64,000 bases of DNA from Paenibacillus sp. FSL R10-2782 (GTDB taxonomy: Bacteria > Bacillota > Bacilli > Paenibacillales > Paenibacillaceae), in assembly GCF_038592985.1 (NCBI RefSeq), contig NZ_CP151951.1:2037001-2101000 (forward strand), in the 5' to 3' direction. Shown piece by piece: positions 8,978 through 18,586 of the stretch (position 1 is its first letter; the number at the start of each line of letters is the position of its first letter). A program made the translations under genes and the position numbers. The notes under the pieces are model-generated. The model did no database searches and was not told where the DNA came from. It saw only the letters and a program-made list of their open reading frames with translations.

Positions 8978-10147
8978 CTATATATGCGTCATGGGACGGC
9001 TATTGAGATGTATGGTTGCGGCATCCATGTAGCTATCCAGCAGCCGTTCGAAAATGCGATCCCACGTCTGTTCCATGCTGTAGGCTCTACCCGCAACAGA
9101 CATAGAATCACGAAATGGTCTGTCTTTGTACAACAGGTGCACAGCTTCGGCAAAGGCAGCGGCATCTCCGGCAGGACACAACAAGCCCGTCTTCCCATGG
9201 ATGAGATTATCCTTTACCCCGCCTTCATCGGCACCGACCACGGGTGTTCCGCTCGCCATGGCTTCCAGCACGACATTGCCGAATGTTTCTGTAGTGGAGG
9301 GAAACAGGAATACATCCGCTGCGGCGTATAGCTCCGCTAATTCCTGCCCTTTCACAAAGCCAAGCCAATGGACTGCATGCTCTGGCACCCCCATGTCTGC
9401 CGCTGTTTTGACCTTGTACAGTGGACCGTCTCCTGCAATGACCAGCACAGATTCTGCCCGGACAACGTCCGGCAACTGGAGATAGGCATCCAGTAAGGTG
9501 TCTATTCCCTTCTCCAGTGCAAGTCTGCCAACATATAAAATAACGAATGCGTCTGCACGAATGCCCCATTTTTTCCATACTGCATAACGGTCCACTTTCG
9601 GTTGGAAACGTTGGGTATCAATGCCCCTGCCCCAGATTTCGAGCTGACTCATTCCTTTATTGCGCAATAGCTCCATGGTTGACCGAGAGGGTACGTATAC
9701 TCTTTCACAATTTCTGTGAAACCAGAGCATGTATTTCCACAAGGCAGGTTCAAGCCAGCGAAGCTTGTAATATTCGAGGTATTTATCAAAGTGGGTATGA
9801 TATGAGGCGACGAGTGGAACATGGTGTTTGACTGCGTAGCTTGTTCCGTACAGGCCAAGGTTAAACGGGGTAGCGACATGAATCAGGTGCGGGGAAAAGG
9901 CGGTCAAACGGTCGTTAATCTGTTTGGCGTTGGGAATCGCAAGTCTGCATTCCCGGTACAGCAAAAAAGGGATGCTCCGAAACCGTTCTACACCCGGCCC
10001 GGAGGGCAGATGATAGTCTGCCTCTGGTGCGAAGACAAGTGTAGATACCCCATGTTTCTCCAGATAGCCAATCCATCGTTCCAGTGTCAGGGCAGCGCCA
10101 TTTACGTCAGGCGCATACGTGTCCGTAAATAATGCGACTCGAAGCAT
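8978..10147 (-). CDS. Glycosyltransferase family 4 (GT-B fold)
   Basis: A 389-residue retaining glycosyltransferase resembling the GDP-mannose-dependent MgtA-type enzymes and other GT4 glycolipid synthases. It begins with FTDTYAPDVNGAALTLERW, the acceptor-side Rossmann start, carries SYHTHFDKYLEYY in the middle, VIAGDGPL near residue 240 and the nucleotide-sugar motif FLFPSTTETFGNVVLEAMASG about residues 285-305. No membrane segment or signal peptide. GGAGGAATGAAGGC precedes the ATG. The donor and acceptor cannot be told from sequence alone. It is 93 bases downstream of an MFS transporter gene on the same strand. Confidence 0.85.
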   Translation of the reverse strand: MLRVALFTDTYAPDVNGAALTLERWIGYLEKHGVSTLVFAPEADYHLPSGPGVERFRSIPFLLYRECRLAIPNAKQINDRLTAFSPHLIHVATPFNLGLYGTSYAVKHHVPLVASYHTHFDKYLEYYKLRWLEPALWKYMLWFHRNCERVYVPSRSTMELLRNKGMSQLEIWGRGIDTQRFQPKVDRYAVWKKWGIRADAFVILYVGRLALEKGIDTLLDAYLQLPDVVRAESVLVIAGDGPLYKVKTAADMGVPEHAVHWLGFVKGQELAELYAAADVFLFPSTTETFGNVVLEAMASGTPVVGADEGGVKDNLIHGKTGLLCPAGDAAAFAEAVHLLYKDRPFRDSMSVAGRAYSMEQTWDRIFERLLDSYMDAATIHLNSRPMTHI

Positions 10148-10240
10148 GCCTTCATTCCTCCTCCGCCATTCTCATTTATCCTATGACGTACCAAGGGAGT
10201 CCGCTTGGAGGCTCCGGCTTTTATTGTGCCATGATTTTGT

Positions 10241-11563
10241 TTACGGGCTTGCCGGGTTTTGTAAAAGCTGACCCGCGGACGGGCGGTTTTCTCGGAACAT
10301 CCAATAGTAGACGAGGGAGGACAAAATATAAAGCACACCTGTCATGCTGAACGTGATGGCATAGCCCCAGTAATTGCCGTAGGTCGTAATCAGATAGGCT
10401 TGTACAGGTCCCATGCCTGCGGTTCCTAGCATCCAGGTCGTCTGGAGAACCGAGTTGGCAATACCCCGGTTTTTATCCGATACACGTTCCACCAGAATGG
10501 CGGTTTGCAGCGGATTGGCGGCATTCATCAACGCTTGCCTGAACAGAAAGCTGATGGAAGCAATCCAGAGGACATTCGTGAAGCCGGTAATCAGGAGAAA
10601 CGGGAGCGAGAGCAATTGGAAGCCAACGACAGCCTTGACCAGTCCGATTCGGCTGCTAAGTGTAGGTCCGATCAGCATGGAGAGGATCGTCATCAGCTGA
10701 CCGAGAGCAATCAGCAAGCTCATCGCACTGAGCGATACGGAAAAGCGGTTCGTAAAATACAAATTGAGATACGGGATGACCAGACCTGAGCCCAACCCGA
10801 GAAAAAACTGGGCAAGCACAAATTGTCCGATGACCCGGGTATCCGAAGAAGCAGCAGGAGCAGGTGATACTGGTAAAGCGGACGTGGATTCCGCCGTATT
10901 CGCTGATACCGGTTCAGGTGTCGATTTCGCAACGGCCGCTTCTTCTTCGACGTGAGTTGCTTTTGTCATGAACAATAATGGTATAAAAGCGGTTAATGTT
11001 GCCGTTCCCCCGAGGAACAGAGCAACCCGCAGACTGGAGAGCTGTGTGATCCCCCACGTTTGCAGCCCATCTGCAAGCACACCCCCGCCAAAGCTCCCCA
11101 TGACCTGTGCTGCGAGTACAAGAGCCGAGTAATAGCTGAATATTTTCAAGCGTTGGGCTTTGCTGATGCTTTCCGCTAAAAAGGGTACAGCCAGCACCTG
11201 AATAAAGGCGGCGAATACGCCCGAAACGACGGCGAAAACCAGCATACTGCTGCTGGTATCTGTAAAGGTACGGATGAGAAAGGCAACACCGCTGAATAAC
11301 GCACCGATGACCAGCATGTGTTTGCGGCTCCTCCGATCCCCCAAAAAACCGACCGGAATAAACAGCAAGGCTGTAGCCAGTGCTTGCATGCTCACCACTC
11401 GGCCATTCATGTCATCCCCAAAGCCAAGCCCCTGGATATACAGGTTATACAGAACGGAAAACATTCCCGTACCCATCTGGTACAGCAGATTGGCGATAAA
11501 AAATAATCGGATATTACGCGGCCACTTTCGAGGCTCGTCTAACATTTTGTTAATCCATGGCAC
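10241..11563 (-). CDS. MFS transporter
   Basis: A 440-residue major facilitator with about 12 membrane segments. It starts at a GTG with AGGAGG 8 bases upstream. GDRRSRKHMLVIGAL is the loop 2-3 motif A region; the central cytoplasmic loop (about residues 205-250) is long and Ala/Ser/Thr/Glu-rich. Substrate unknown. It precedes the GT4 gene on the same strand but the 93-base gap leaves co-transcription open. Confidence 0.82.
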   Translation of the reverse strand: MPWINKMLDEPRKWPRNIRLFFIANLLYQMGTGMFSVLYNLYIQGLGFGDDMNGRVVSMQALATALLFIPVGFLGDRRSRKHMLVIGALFSGVAFLIRTFTDTSSSMLVFAVVSGVFAAFIQVLAVPFLAESISKAQRLKIFSYYSALVLAAQVMGSFGGGVLADGLQTWGITQLSSLRVALFLGGTATLTAFIPLLFMTKATHVEEEAAVAKSTPEPVSANTAESTSALPVSPAPAASSDTRVIGQFVLAQFFLGLGSGLVIPYLNLYFTNRFSVSLSAMSLLIALGQLMTILSMLIGPTLSSRIGLVKAVVGFQLLSLPFLLITGFTNVLWIASISFLFRQALMNAANPLQTAILVERVSDKNRGIANSVLQTTWMLGTAGMGPVQAYLITTYGNYWGYAITFSMTGVLYILSSLVYYWMFRENRPSAGQLLQNPASP

Positions 11564-11751
11564 GATGCGATCCTCCTGTGACGTTGATGCAGATCAGTAA
11601 ATTGTATTGATATATATTCTAGCAGGATCTGTGCATTTCATAAATATTTCTTGTCTCCGATTTTTTTTGGGTAATAATAAAGCATGGACTTTACAATGAA
11701 ATTTCATTATAGTAATTCGGTATGAATAAATTAGAAGGGTAAGCAGGAGGG

Positions 11752-12783
11752 ATGGCTTTGGCTTTTGGAGCACGGGTGTTAAAAACGGGGATCGCAGTGA
11801 CGCTCGCCCTTTTTCTGAGCATGCTTTTGAATACCCATTCGCCTGTGGGGGCAGCGATAGCCGCTATTTTTGCCATGCAACCGTCAATATACAGGTCGTG
11901 GCGTTATTTTCTGGATCAGCTCCAAACAAGCACATTAGGTGCAATCATGGCGTTGCTGGGCGGAATGGTATTTTCAAATGAACCGATTGCGGTCGGATTA
12001 GTATGTGTACTGGTACTAATGATATGTCTGAAAATAAATATGGCAGATACGGTAGGATTAACACTGGTAACCGTTGTTTCTGTCATGGAAGCCTCGGATG
12101 ACTGGAAATTTGCCGTGACCCGTTTTGTGCTTACTTTAATAGGGATTGTTTCTGCTTTTGTTATTAATATTACGGTGTTTCCTCCGAAACCGAAAAGACA
12201 GTTTATCAATCAGATTCAAAGTGTATTTAACAGTATGTCCTTGCTGCTGCGCACCGCCATTTCCGATGAGATTAAAGAGTCTGTCTTTAAAGAGGAAAAA
12301 GGTAATCTGGAGGGAGCCATAAAATCGCTATCGGATAAATATCATTTGTTCGAGGAAGAGCAGAAGAAGCTCAAGCGCTCTCGGTTCAGTCAGACGAGAC
12401 AGATGGTGGTATACAAGCAAATGCTCGGAAGTTTGCATAAAGGGTATGAGGTACTGGATGCGGTGGAAAGGCACTACTTCCAGTCTGTGCGACCGAAGGG
12501 AACGGATGCGTTTTTTGATGGTCATCTGGAACTGCTGATTCGGTTCCATGAACATGCGCTGCTGAAGTTTGAAGATAAGCTGAAACCGAACGAGGACGAA
12601 AGCGAAATGTTCCAGCATGCGAACGGTGAGTTTATGAAGCATGCGATTACCCGTTTTGACCACTGTCAGGAGGGGATGCTGAGACTCTCGATTGTGGCTG
12701 CTGCGATGTATGACTATGGTCATCAACTGGAGCGGTTGAGCAGACTGGCGGAACATATTCATCCTGTGGAAGAGAGCAAGTAG
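11752..12783 (+). CDS. Aromatic acid exporter (FUSC/ArAE) family membrane protein
   Basis: A 343-residue protein with the Gram-positive aromatic acid exporter layout: four to five hydrophobic segments in residues 1-150 (ARVLKTGIAVTLALFLS; AAIFAMQPSIYRSW), then a helical cytoplasmic part of about 190 residues rich in Lys/Glu. CAGGAGGG directly precedes the ATG. Related proteins include YqjA-type membrane proteins of Bacillus; the exported compound is unknown. It is a single transcription unit closed by the terminator at 12799. Confidence 0.8.
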   Translation: MALAFGARVLKTGIAVTLALFLSMLLNTHSPVGAAIAAIFAMQPSIYRSWRYFLDQLQTSTLGAIMALLGGMVFSNEPIAVGLVCVLVLMICLKINMADTVGLTLVTVVSVMEASDDWKFAVTRFVLTLIGIVSAFVINITVFPPKPKRQFINQIQSVFNSMSLLLRTAISDEIKESVFKEEKGNLEGAIKSLSDKYHLFEEEQKKLKRSRFSQTRQMVVYKQMLGSLHKGYEVLDAVERHYFQSVRPKGTDAFFDGHLELLIRFHEHALLKFEDKLKPNEDESEMFQHANGEFMKHAITRFDHCQEGMLRLSIVAAAMYDYGHQLERLSRLAEHIHPVEESK

Positions 12784-12798
12784 CGAATATATGAAAAA

Positions 12799-12845
12799 GC
12801 AAAAAGCGGCCGTGTTCATCTTACAGATGGACGACCGCTTTTTGC
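12799..12845 (+). terminator. Rho-independent terminator after the FUSC-type gene
   Basis: GCAAAAAGCGG (12799-12809) and CCGCTTTTTGC (12835-12845) are perfect complements; the right arm itself carries the T-run. Confidence 0.75.
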
Positions 12846-12875
12846 GTATATGAAAACATAAAAAAAGCCCGCTGG

Positions 12876-12904
12876 TTGCGAACAGGGGTTGAACTTGCTA
12901 CAAT
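12876..12904 (+). promoter_or_regulatory. Sigma-A type promoter and leader of helD
   Basis: TTGCGA (12876-12881) and TACAAT (12899-12904) are 17 bases apart. The leader to the start codon is about 180 bases and contains an 8-bp hairpin, TTACACTT (12951-12958) with AAGTGTAA (12983-12990). Apart from these, 12846-13090 holds nothing I recognise. Confidence 0.5.
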
Positions 12905-13091
12905 AGAGGATGCTATGTTTATGGTAAAACCATGAATTTAAAGTCGTTAATTACACTTCTTATTACATTATAGCATGTTTCAAAGTGTAAGTCAATTTTC
13001 CCGGATCAGAGGGATGCCATGGGTATACCCAGGTCCATAATAGAGCATAGTTTAGCCCTGCGGTGGAGCAGGAGGAAACGGAACAGGAGTG

Positions 13092-15470
13092 ATGTCAGTG
13101 ACTACTGAGCAGCAATGGAACGAGGAACAACGGAGAGTAGAGGATGTGACTGCTGTCATTAGCGGGCGTATTCGGAAGCTGGAGACGGAGGTTGGCTCTG
13201 TACGTGGAGATGTCGTAGATATGCGTAAAGATTTTTGGGATGAGGTAACGATCAATTTCAGCGAGGCGGATGATGTGGGCGAGACCTCCACCAGCTTGCG
13301 TCAGCAATCCGAAATTTTGTCGGAAAGGGAGCGCAGGCACAAGCATTCCACTGAGGCACTGGGCCGTCTGAAAAAGCTGCTGGAATCACCGTATTTTGCA
13401 CGTATTGATTTTGCTGAGGAAGGACAGCCCGCAGAGCGTGTTTATCTGGGGATCGCCTCCCTGCTGGATCATCAGGACGAGGAATTTCTGGTCTATGACT
13501 GGCGTGCGCCTATTTCCAATCTGTATTACGATCATATGCCGGGTCCCGCTTCCTATAAGTCTCCAGCAGGGGAAATGAAAGGAGAACTGACGCTCAAGCG
13601 CCAATTCTCGATCCGCGGTGGACAGATTCGTTTTATGTTCGATACAGGGGTAACGATTGGAGACGAGCTGCTCCAGGCGGTGCTGAGTCGCAGCTCGGAT
13701 GCTCAGATGAAAAGTATCGTGGCAACCATCCAAAAGGAGCAGAATCGCATCATTCGTGATGATCGAAGCCGTATGCTTATCGTACAGGGGGCGGCGGGAA
13801 GTGGCAAAACCTCTGCTGCGCTCCAGAGAGTAGCCTATTTGCTGTATAAGTACCGTGACCGCTTACGCGCGGATCAGGTAGTGCTATTTTCGCCCAATCC
13901 GATGTTTAACAGCTATGTTTCAACGGTACTGCCAGAATTAGGTGAAGAAAACATGCTCCAGGCAACGCTTCAGGAGTATTTGGAGCGTCGGCTGGGCCGG
14001 GAGTTTCAATTGGAAGACCCTTTTGAGCAGCTGGAATATGTATTGTCGGCATCTTCACAGCCGGGGTATGAGGCCAGAATGGAAGGCATCCGCTTTAAGT
14101 CTTCCAAGACGTTTTTGCAAGCCATTACCGGATATAAGGCGTATTTGGAGCAGGAGGGTATGCGTTTTAAACCGATCCGGTTTCAAGGGCGCGAGGTGGT
14201 TCCATTGGAGGAAATGGTGCATAAGTTTTATGGGTTTGATGCTTCGGTTCGGCTGGCGAATCGGCTGGAGCTGCTGAGAGACTGGATGCTCAAGGAGCTG
14301 GCCCGTTTCGGTAAGGAGGAATGCTCCGCTCCATGGGTGGATCAGCAGATGGATCTGATGGAGCCGGAGGATTACCAGCGTGCTTATAATCGCATGCGGC
14401 GTAAATCCAAGAATAAGGGCCATACCTTCGACGATTTTACACGTGAACGTGAAATATTGGCGCGAATGGTGGTCAGTGATCGCTTGAAGCCTTTGCGTAA
14501 ATGGATCAAAGCGCTTCGTTTTGTGGACACGACCCGCTTATACGGTGAGCTGTTTCAGAATGAGACGCTCCTGAGCCAACTGGCCGATCACGCCGAGCTG
14601 CCGGATAGCTGGAGCGAAATCAGCCGTCAAACGCTGGAACGGATGCAGGCCGGGGAACTGGCGTATGAGGACGTGACCCCCTTTTTATATCTGCGTGAGC
14701 TGATGTTGGGCTTCCGTTCCAATAGCCATATCCGTCATGTGTTTATTGATGAAGCACAGGACTATTCACCCTTCCAATTGGCTTTTTTCAAACGCTTGTT
14801 TCCACAGGCTAAAATGACCGCGCTGGGCGATTTTAATCAGGCGATCTATGCGCATGCTTCTGTGCTTCAGGATGCGGAGCCTCTCTATGAGCTGTATGGA
14901 GCGGAACAGACCGAGATGATTTCCCTGACACGCAGCTACCGCTCGACACAGGAAATTGTGGAGTTTACCCGGGGGATGGTGGCCGGGGGCGAGCATATTG
15001 TACCGTTTAACCGCAAGGGTGAGAAGCCTCGTGTTACGGAGGTACATTCGCATGAAACGCTGCACCGTCTGATCGTCGGGAACATCACGGAATTGCTGGC
15101 AGAAGGCTATGAATCCGTGGCAGTAATCTGCAAAAATGCTGGAGAAAGTGCAGCGGCTTTCGAAGCGCTCGAAGGGCAGTTGCCTGTGAAGCCAAGGCTG
15201 ATCAAGAAGACAACTCCGGCTTTTGAAAAGGGAGTCCATATCATTCCGGCTTACCTGGCGAAAGGCGTAGAATTTGATGCGGTCCTGATCTATGACGGAT
15301 CAGCGGAGCAATATCAGCGTGAAAGTGAGCGCAAGCTGTTCTACACTGCCTGTACACGGGCTATGCATTTGCTGCACATCTATACGATAGGCGAAATTAC
15401 ACCGTTCGTGAGTTCGCAGGAATCGGATACGTATACCTATAAGGTGGAAGAAAGTGATCCAGTTATGTAA
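13092..15470 (+). CDS. helD: RNA polymerase recycling factor HelD
   Basis: A 793-residue (or 2 fewer) SF1-helicase-like ATPase of the HelD family, which pries open stalled RNA polymerase and releases nucleic acid. The N-terminal helical arm (residues 1-90, charged, with many Glu/Arg) is the part that enters the polymerase channel in known HelD. Walker A is GAAGSGKTS with Lys239; the Walker B-type DEAQDYSPFQ has Asp553-Glu554; TRSYRSTQEI and the final FYTACTRAMH are UvrD-like motifs. Start: ATG 13092; an in-frame GTG at 13098 has AGGAG 8 bases upstream and is equally possible. Length fits the Bacillus YvgS class. Confidence 0.9.
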   Translation: MSVTTEQQWNEEQRRVEDVTAVISGRIRKLETEVGSVRGDVVDMRKDFWDEVTINFSEADDVGETSTSLRQQSEILSERERRHKHSTEALGRLKKLLESPYFARIDFAEEGQPAERVYLGIASLLDHQDEEFLVYDWRAPISNLYYDHMPGPASYKSPAGEMKGELTLKRQFSIRGGQIRFMFDTGVTIGDELLQAVLSRSSDAQMKSIVATIQKEQNRIIRDDRSRMLIVQGAAGSGKTSAALQRVAYLLYKYRDRLRADQVVLFSPNPMFNSYVSTVLPELGEENMLQATLQEYLERRLGREFQLEDPFEQLEYVLSASSQPGYEARMEGIRFKSSKTFLQAITGYKAYLEQEGMRFKPIRFQGREVVPLEEMVHKFYGFDASVRLANRLELLRDWMLKELARFGKEECSAPWVDQQMDLMEPEDYQRAYNRMRRKSKNKGHTFDDFTREREILARMVVSDRLKPLRKWIKALRFVDTTRLYGELFQNETLLSQLADHAELPDSWSEISRQTLERMQAGELAYEDVTPFLYLRELMLGFRSNSHIRHVFIDEAQDYSPFQLAFFKRLFPQAKMTALGDFNQAIYAHASVLQDAEPLYELYGAEQTEMISLTRSYRSTQEIVEFTRGMVAGGEHIVPFNRKGEKPRVTEVHSHETLHRLIVGNITELLAEGYESVAVICKNAGESAAAFEALEGQLPVKPRLIKKTTPAFEKGVHIIPAYLAKGVEFDAVLIYDGSAEQYQRESERKLFYTACTRAMHLLHIYTIGEITPFVSSQESDTYTYKVEESDPVM

Positions 15471-15578
15471 GATTGGCATAATGGTGTGTATTCCAGTAAC
15501 ATAAGCAAATAAGTGAGGATTTTGCAAAAATCCTGAAGCAAAACAGGCAAGAAGCATAAACGGAGGTTACAAAACGTA

Positions 15579-17420
15579 ATGAACATGAAGAGTGTATTTC
15601 AACGCCCGCCGCTGGCGGACTGTGTACCCGAGCTGGTAGCTACAGCCAGAGGGGAGCGCAAGGCATCGCTGGTTATCCGCGGAGGAACGCTGGTCAATGT
15701 GGTATCGGGCGAATTATTACCGGGAATGTCTATTGCTGTGCAGGGCTCCCGTATCGCATACGTCGGTCGGGACGTTAGCCATACCATCGGAGAAGACACA
15801 GTAATCATCGAAGCGGAAGGCCGCTATATGGCACCGGGATTACTGGACGGACATTGCCACATCGAAAGCACGCAGCTTACCGTAACGGAGTTTGCAAAAG
15901 CAGTGCTGCCGCTAGGCGTGACGGGAGGTTTTTTTGACCCGCATGAAATTTCCAATGTGCTCGGTCTGAAAGGGCTTCGCCTGATGCTTGATGAAGCACG
16001 TACGACACCGCTGGCTGCTTACTTGCAGGTGGCTTCTTGTGTTCCGTCCACAGGGCCGGAACTGGAAACGACAGGGGCCTCCTTCGGCCCTGCGGAAGTT
16101 GAGGAAGCCTTAAGCTGGGGCCCGGATATGATCGGGCTGGGCGAAGTCATGAATTTCCCGGGCGTCGTCTATGGAGACGATGTGATGATCGGGGAAATTC
16201 AGGCCACGCTGCGCGCGGGCAAGGTGGCGGACGGCCATTTTACATGGGCCTCCGACGATTGGCGGCTGCCGGTATATGCAGCCGCAGGGATTACGGGCGA
16301 TCACGAATGTGTCACGCCCGAGGATGTAGCCGAGCGTATCCGGCTCGGCATGTATGCCAAAATGCGGCAGGGCTCCGCATGGCATGATGTGGCCGAGACC
16401 ATCCGTGCCAGCACGGAAATGGGTCTCGACACGCGCCGCATGATGCTGGTGACGGATGACCGCAGTGCGGAATCCTTGCTCCATGAGGGTCAGATGGACT
16501 TCGTCGTCCGTCATGCTATTGCGCAGGGCGTCAAGCCCGTGACCGCGTTTCAGATGGCTACGCTGAATACGGCAGAGCGCTTCGGCGTAGCGCGGGATAT
16601 CGGCTCGATCATTCCGGGGGCGATTGCCGATATTATTTTGCTCGATGGCCGTCTGGCCGAAGTGAACGTGACCGCTACAATTGCGGCGGGTCAACTGGTT
16701 GCCGAGCACGGCCAAATGGTCGCCGATTGGGATGGCTTCGCTTATCCGGCGGAAGTGATGGACACGGTCCGTCTGGGACGCGACCTGAGTGCTGCGGATT
16801 TCCGCATTGCGGCTCCCGTACAGGAGGGAGACGTGCCTGTACGTGTCATTCGTGTCACGGAAAATCATGTGGACACGAAGGAAGTGCGGATGACCGTTCC
16901 GGTCCGGGGTGGTGAGGTCACGGCAGATCCCGCGCAGGATCTGTGCAAAATAGCCGTCTTCGAGCGGCATCATGCCAGTGGCAGCCACGCGGTGGCACTC
17001 GTGACGGGCGTCGGTTTCACCGAGCCAGCCGCCATTGCCATGACCGTGGCGCATGACAGCCACAACCTGCTCGTCATTGGCAACGATGACGAGTTGATGA
17101 TCCAGGCGGCGAAGCAGGCCGTGGCTATGCGCGGCGGCGTGGTGGTCGTGTCCGCCTCGGGCGAAACACGCTTCCCGCTGCCTATCGCCGGGCTGATGTC
17201 TCCTGCGCCGTTTGCAGAGGTGGCTGCGCAGTCCGAGAGCATCAGCCGGGCACTTCAGCAATCCGGCTGTGTGCTGAACAACGCGCTGATGACATTGTCG
17301 CTGCTGGCGCTGGTCGTTATCCCTGAAATCCGCCTGTCGGATCAGGGACTTGTTGTGATCGGAGCAGACGGTATCCGCAAGGTATCGCTCTTCGTGGAAG
17401 AGGATACTGCGGAAGCCTGA
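15579..17420 (+). CDS. ade: Adenine deaminase
   Basis: A 613-residue amidohydrolase converting adenine to hypoxanthine and ammonia in purine salvage. The metal site motif DGHCHIES has His92 and His94, and the family context GFFDPHEISNVLGLKG follows; MMLVTDDRSAESLL carries the later metal/base residues. The C-terminal region contains the AdeC-type MRGGVVVVSASGE stretch. CGGAGG lies before the ATG. The gene is noticeably more GC-rich than its neighbours. Slightly longer than the 577-residue Bacillus subtilis AdeC. Confidence 0.93.
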   Translation: MNMKSVFQRPPLADCVPELVATARGERKASLVIRGGTLVNVVSGELLPGMSIAVQGSRIAYVGRDVSHTIGEDTVIIEAEGRYMAPGLLDGHCHIESTQLTVTEFAKAVLPLGVTGGFFDPHEISNVLGLKGLRLMLDEARTTPLAAYLQVASCVPSTGPELETTGASFGPAEVEEALSWGPDMIGLGEVMNFPGVVYGDDVMIGEIQATLRAGKVADGHFTWASDDWRLPVYAAAGITGDHECVTPEDVAERIRLGMYAKMRQGSAWHDVAETIRASTEMGLDTRRMMLVTDDRSAESLLHEGQMDFVVRHAIAQGVKPVTAFQMATLNTAERFGVARDIGSIIPGAIADIILLDGRLAEVNVTATIAAGQLVAEHGQMVADWDGFAYPAEVMDTVRLGRDLSAADFRIAAPVQEGDVPVRVIRVTENHVDTKEVRMTVPVRGGEVTADPAQDLCKIAVFERHHASGSHAVALVTGVGFTEPAAIAMTVAHDSHNLLVIGNDDELMIQAAKQAVAMRGGVVVVSASGETRFPLPIAGLMSPAPFAEVAAQSESISRALQQSGCVLNNALMTLSLLALVVIPEIRLSDQGLVVIGADGIRKVSLFVEEDTAEA

Positions 17421-17498
17421 TAGGCTAATAGCCCCTGTTTACTGCATTTAATATCAAAAATTTTCCTTCCAAGCAGGAATACGGGGAGCAATGAGCAT

Positions 17499-18080
17499 AT
17501 GCATCAGTATTATCGTTCATTAGAGCAGATGGTTTATCAGGCCTCGATTATAGAGCAGGATTGGAACAGATTTGTAGAACGAACCCATGTGAAGCATGTG
17601 CAACAGGGAACGTATCTGATCGAAACGGGTGAACCCGTGAATCATGCCTATTTTTGCTCAGAGGGATTATTCCGTTTATTCTACACTTTAGCAGATGGCA
17701 GGGAGTATAATGTTGGCTTTTCGCCAGCAGATGATTACGTAACCTCTTACGGAGCTATGGTCCAAGGAGAGCCGTCGACCTTTACCATTGAGGCTATGGA
17801 GGATTCGATAGTCATTGAAATCCCCTATGACGTACTGAAGGAGCTTATGGATACAAGCCATATGTGGGAAAGATTCGTACGCAAGAGTGTAGAGAGACTA
17901 TACATTCGAAAAGAGGAACGGGAACGCGAATTACTGTATCTTTCCGCCAAGGAACGTTACCAAGCCTTTCTGCTCAAGTATCCCGGATTGGATAAACGAA
18001 TTGCCCAGTATCATATCGCTTCGTACATCGGTGTATCCCCCGTTTCGCTTAGCCGATTGCTCCGCAGCGATCCGCATTAA
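17499..18080 (+). CDS. Crp/Fnr family transcriptional regulator
   Basis: A 193-residue regulator with a cyclic-nucleotide-binding-like beta-barrel in residues 20-120 (YLIETGEPVNHAYFCSEGLFRLFYT) and a C-terminal HTH (YHIASYIGVSPVSLSRLL). No Fnr-type cysteine cluster is present, so oxygen sensing by an Fe-S cluster is unlikely; the effector is unknown. The darcynin gene follows on the same strand about 80 bases downstream and is the natural candidate target. Confidence 0.85.
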   Translation: MHQYYRSLEQMVYQASIIEQDWNRFVERTHVKHVQQGTYLIETGEPVNHAYFCSEGLFRLFYTLADGREYNVGFSPADDYVTSYGAMVQGEPSTFTIEAMEDSIVIEIPYDVLKELMDTSHMWERFVRKSVERLYIRKEERERELLYLSAKERYQAFLLKYPGLDKRIAQYHIASYIGVSPVSLSRLLRSDPH

Positions 18081-18161
18081 CATAGGTTAATGCAGCTTGG
18101 AGGACAAGCAGCATACAATAACGTTAGTCCATTCGAGCTTTATAAAAAAGGGGATAGGCAT

Positions 18162-18503
18162 ATGCGGTATATGATGATTGTATTGTTGGAATTTTATCCT
18201 TCCTGGCTGGCTTTGCCTCGGGAAGAGCGTCGAAAACATGCGGGGTCCTTGCAGGAGAGCATTCAAAAATATAGCGAGCATGTTCAAGTTCGCTTTTTTG
18301 ATGCAGAGGCGCTTCCCGGCAAGGATTACACTGATTTCGTCGTATGCGAAACGGAGGATATGAGACAGTATCATTATATGTGGGAAGAAATTCGCGACTC
18401 GGAGCCATACACCAAGGGGTATATGAAGATAAAAGATGTGGTCATGGGCATGGAAAATGCATTTCAGTCCTATGAGTCAGAAATACTACAGATGGAAAAA
18501 TAA
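18162..18503 (+). CDS. Darcynin family protein
   Basis: A 113-residue cytoplasmic protein. The start at 18162 follows AGGGGATAGG; the frame upstream to 18090 has no ribosome site. MIVLLEFYPSWLALPREERR matches the start of the darcynin family (TSPAWLAL-type), and VRFFDAEALPGKDYTDFVVCE and WEEIRDSEPYTKGYM are the later conserved blocks. Fold is likely a ferredoxin-like monooxygenase relative; function unknown. It is downstream of a Crp/Fnr regulator. Confidence 0.8.
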   Translation: MRYMMIVLLEFYPSWLALPREERRKHAGSLQESIQKYSEHVQVRFFDAEALPGKDYTDFVVCETEDMRQYHYMWEEIRDSEPYTKGYMKIKDVVMGMENAFQSYESEILQMEK

Positions 18504-18523
18504 CATGGATACCCATGCAAAAG

Positions 18524-18569
18524 AAGGCGGATTCTTGAGCTGTTCATATTCAGCTTAGGAATTCGCCTT
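18524..18569. terminator. Bidirectional terminator between darcynin and araC-type genes
   Basis: AAGGCGGATTC (18524-18534) pairs with GAATTCGCCTT (18559-18569) with one mismatch; an inner GAGCTG/CAGCTT pair extends it and TTTTTCTTTTT follows. The two genes are convergent. Confidence 0.7.
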
Positions 18570-18586
18570 TTTCTTTTTGCCATCAT

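Noticed and set aside
15515..15533. AGGATTTT/AAAATCCT hairpin between helD and ade
   Set aside because: Short AT-rich stem without a T-run; I do not call it a terminator or riboswitch.
16110..17261. 383-codon open frame on the minus strand
   Set aside because: It lies wholly inside the adenine deaminase gene, is His/Arg-rich in the manner of an antisense of a GC-rich gene, and has no ribosome site.
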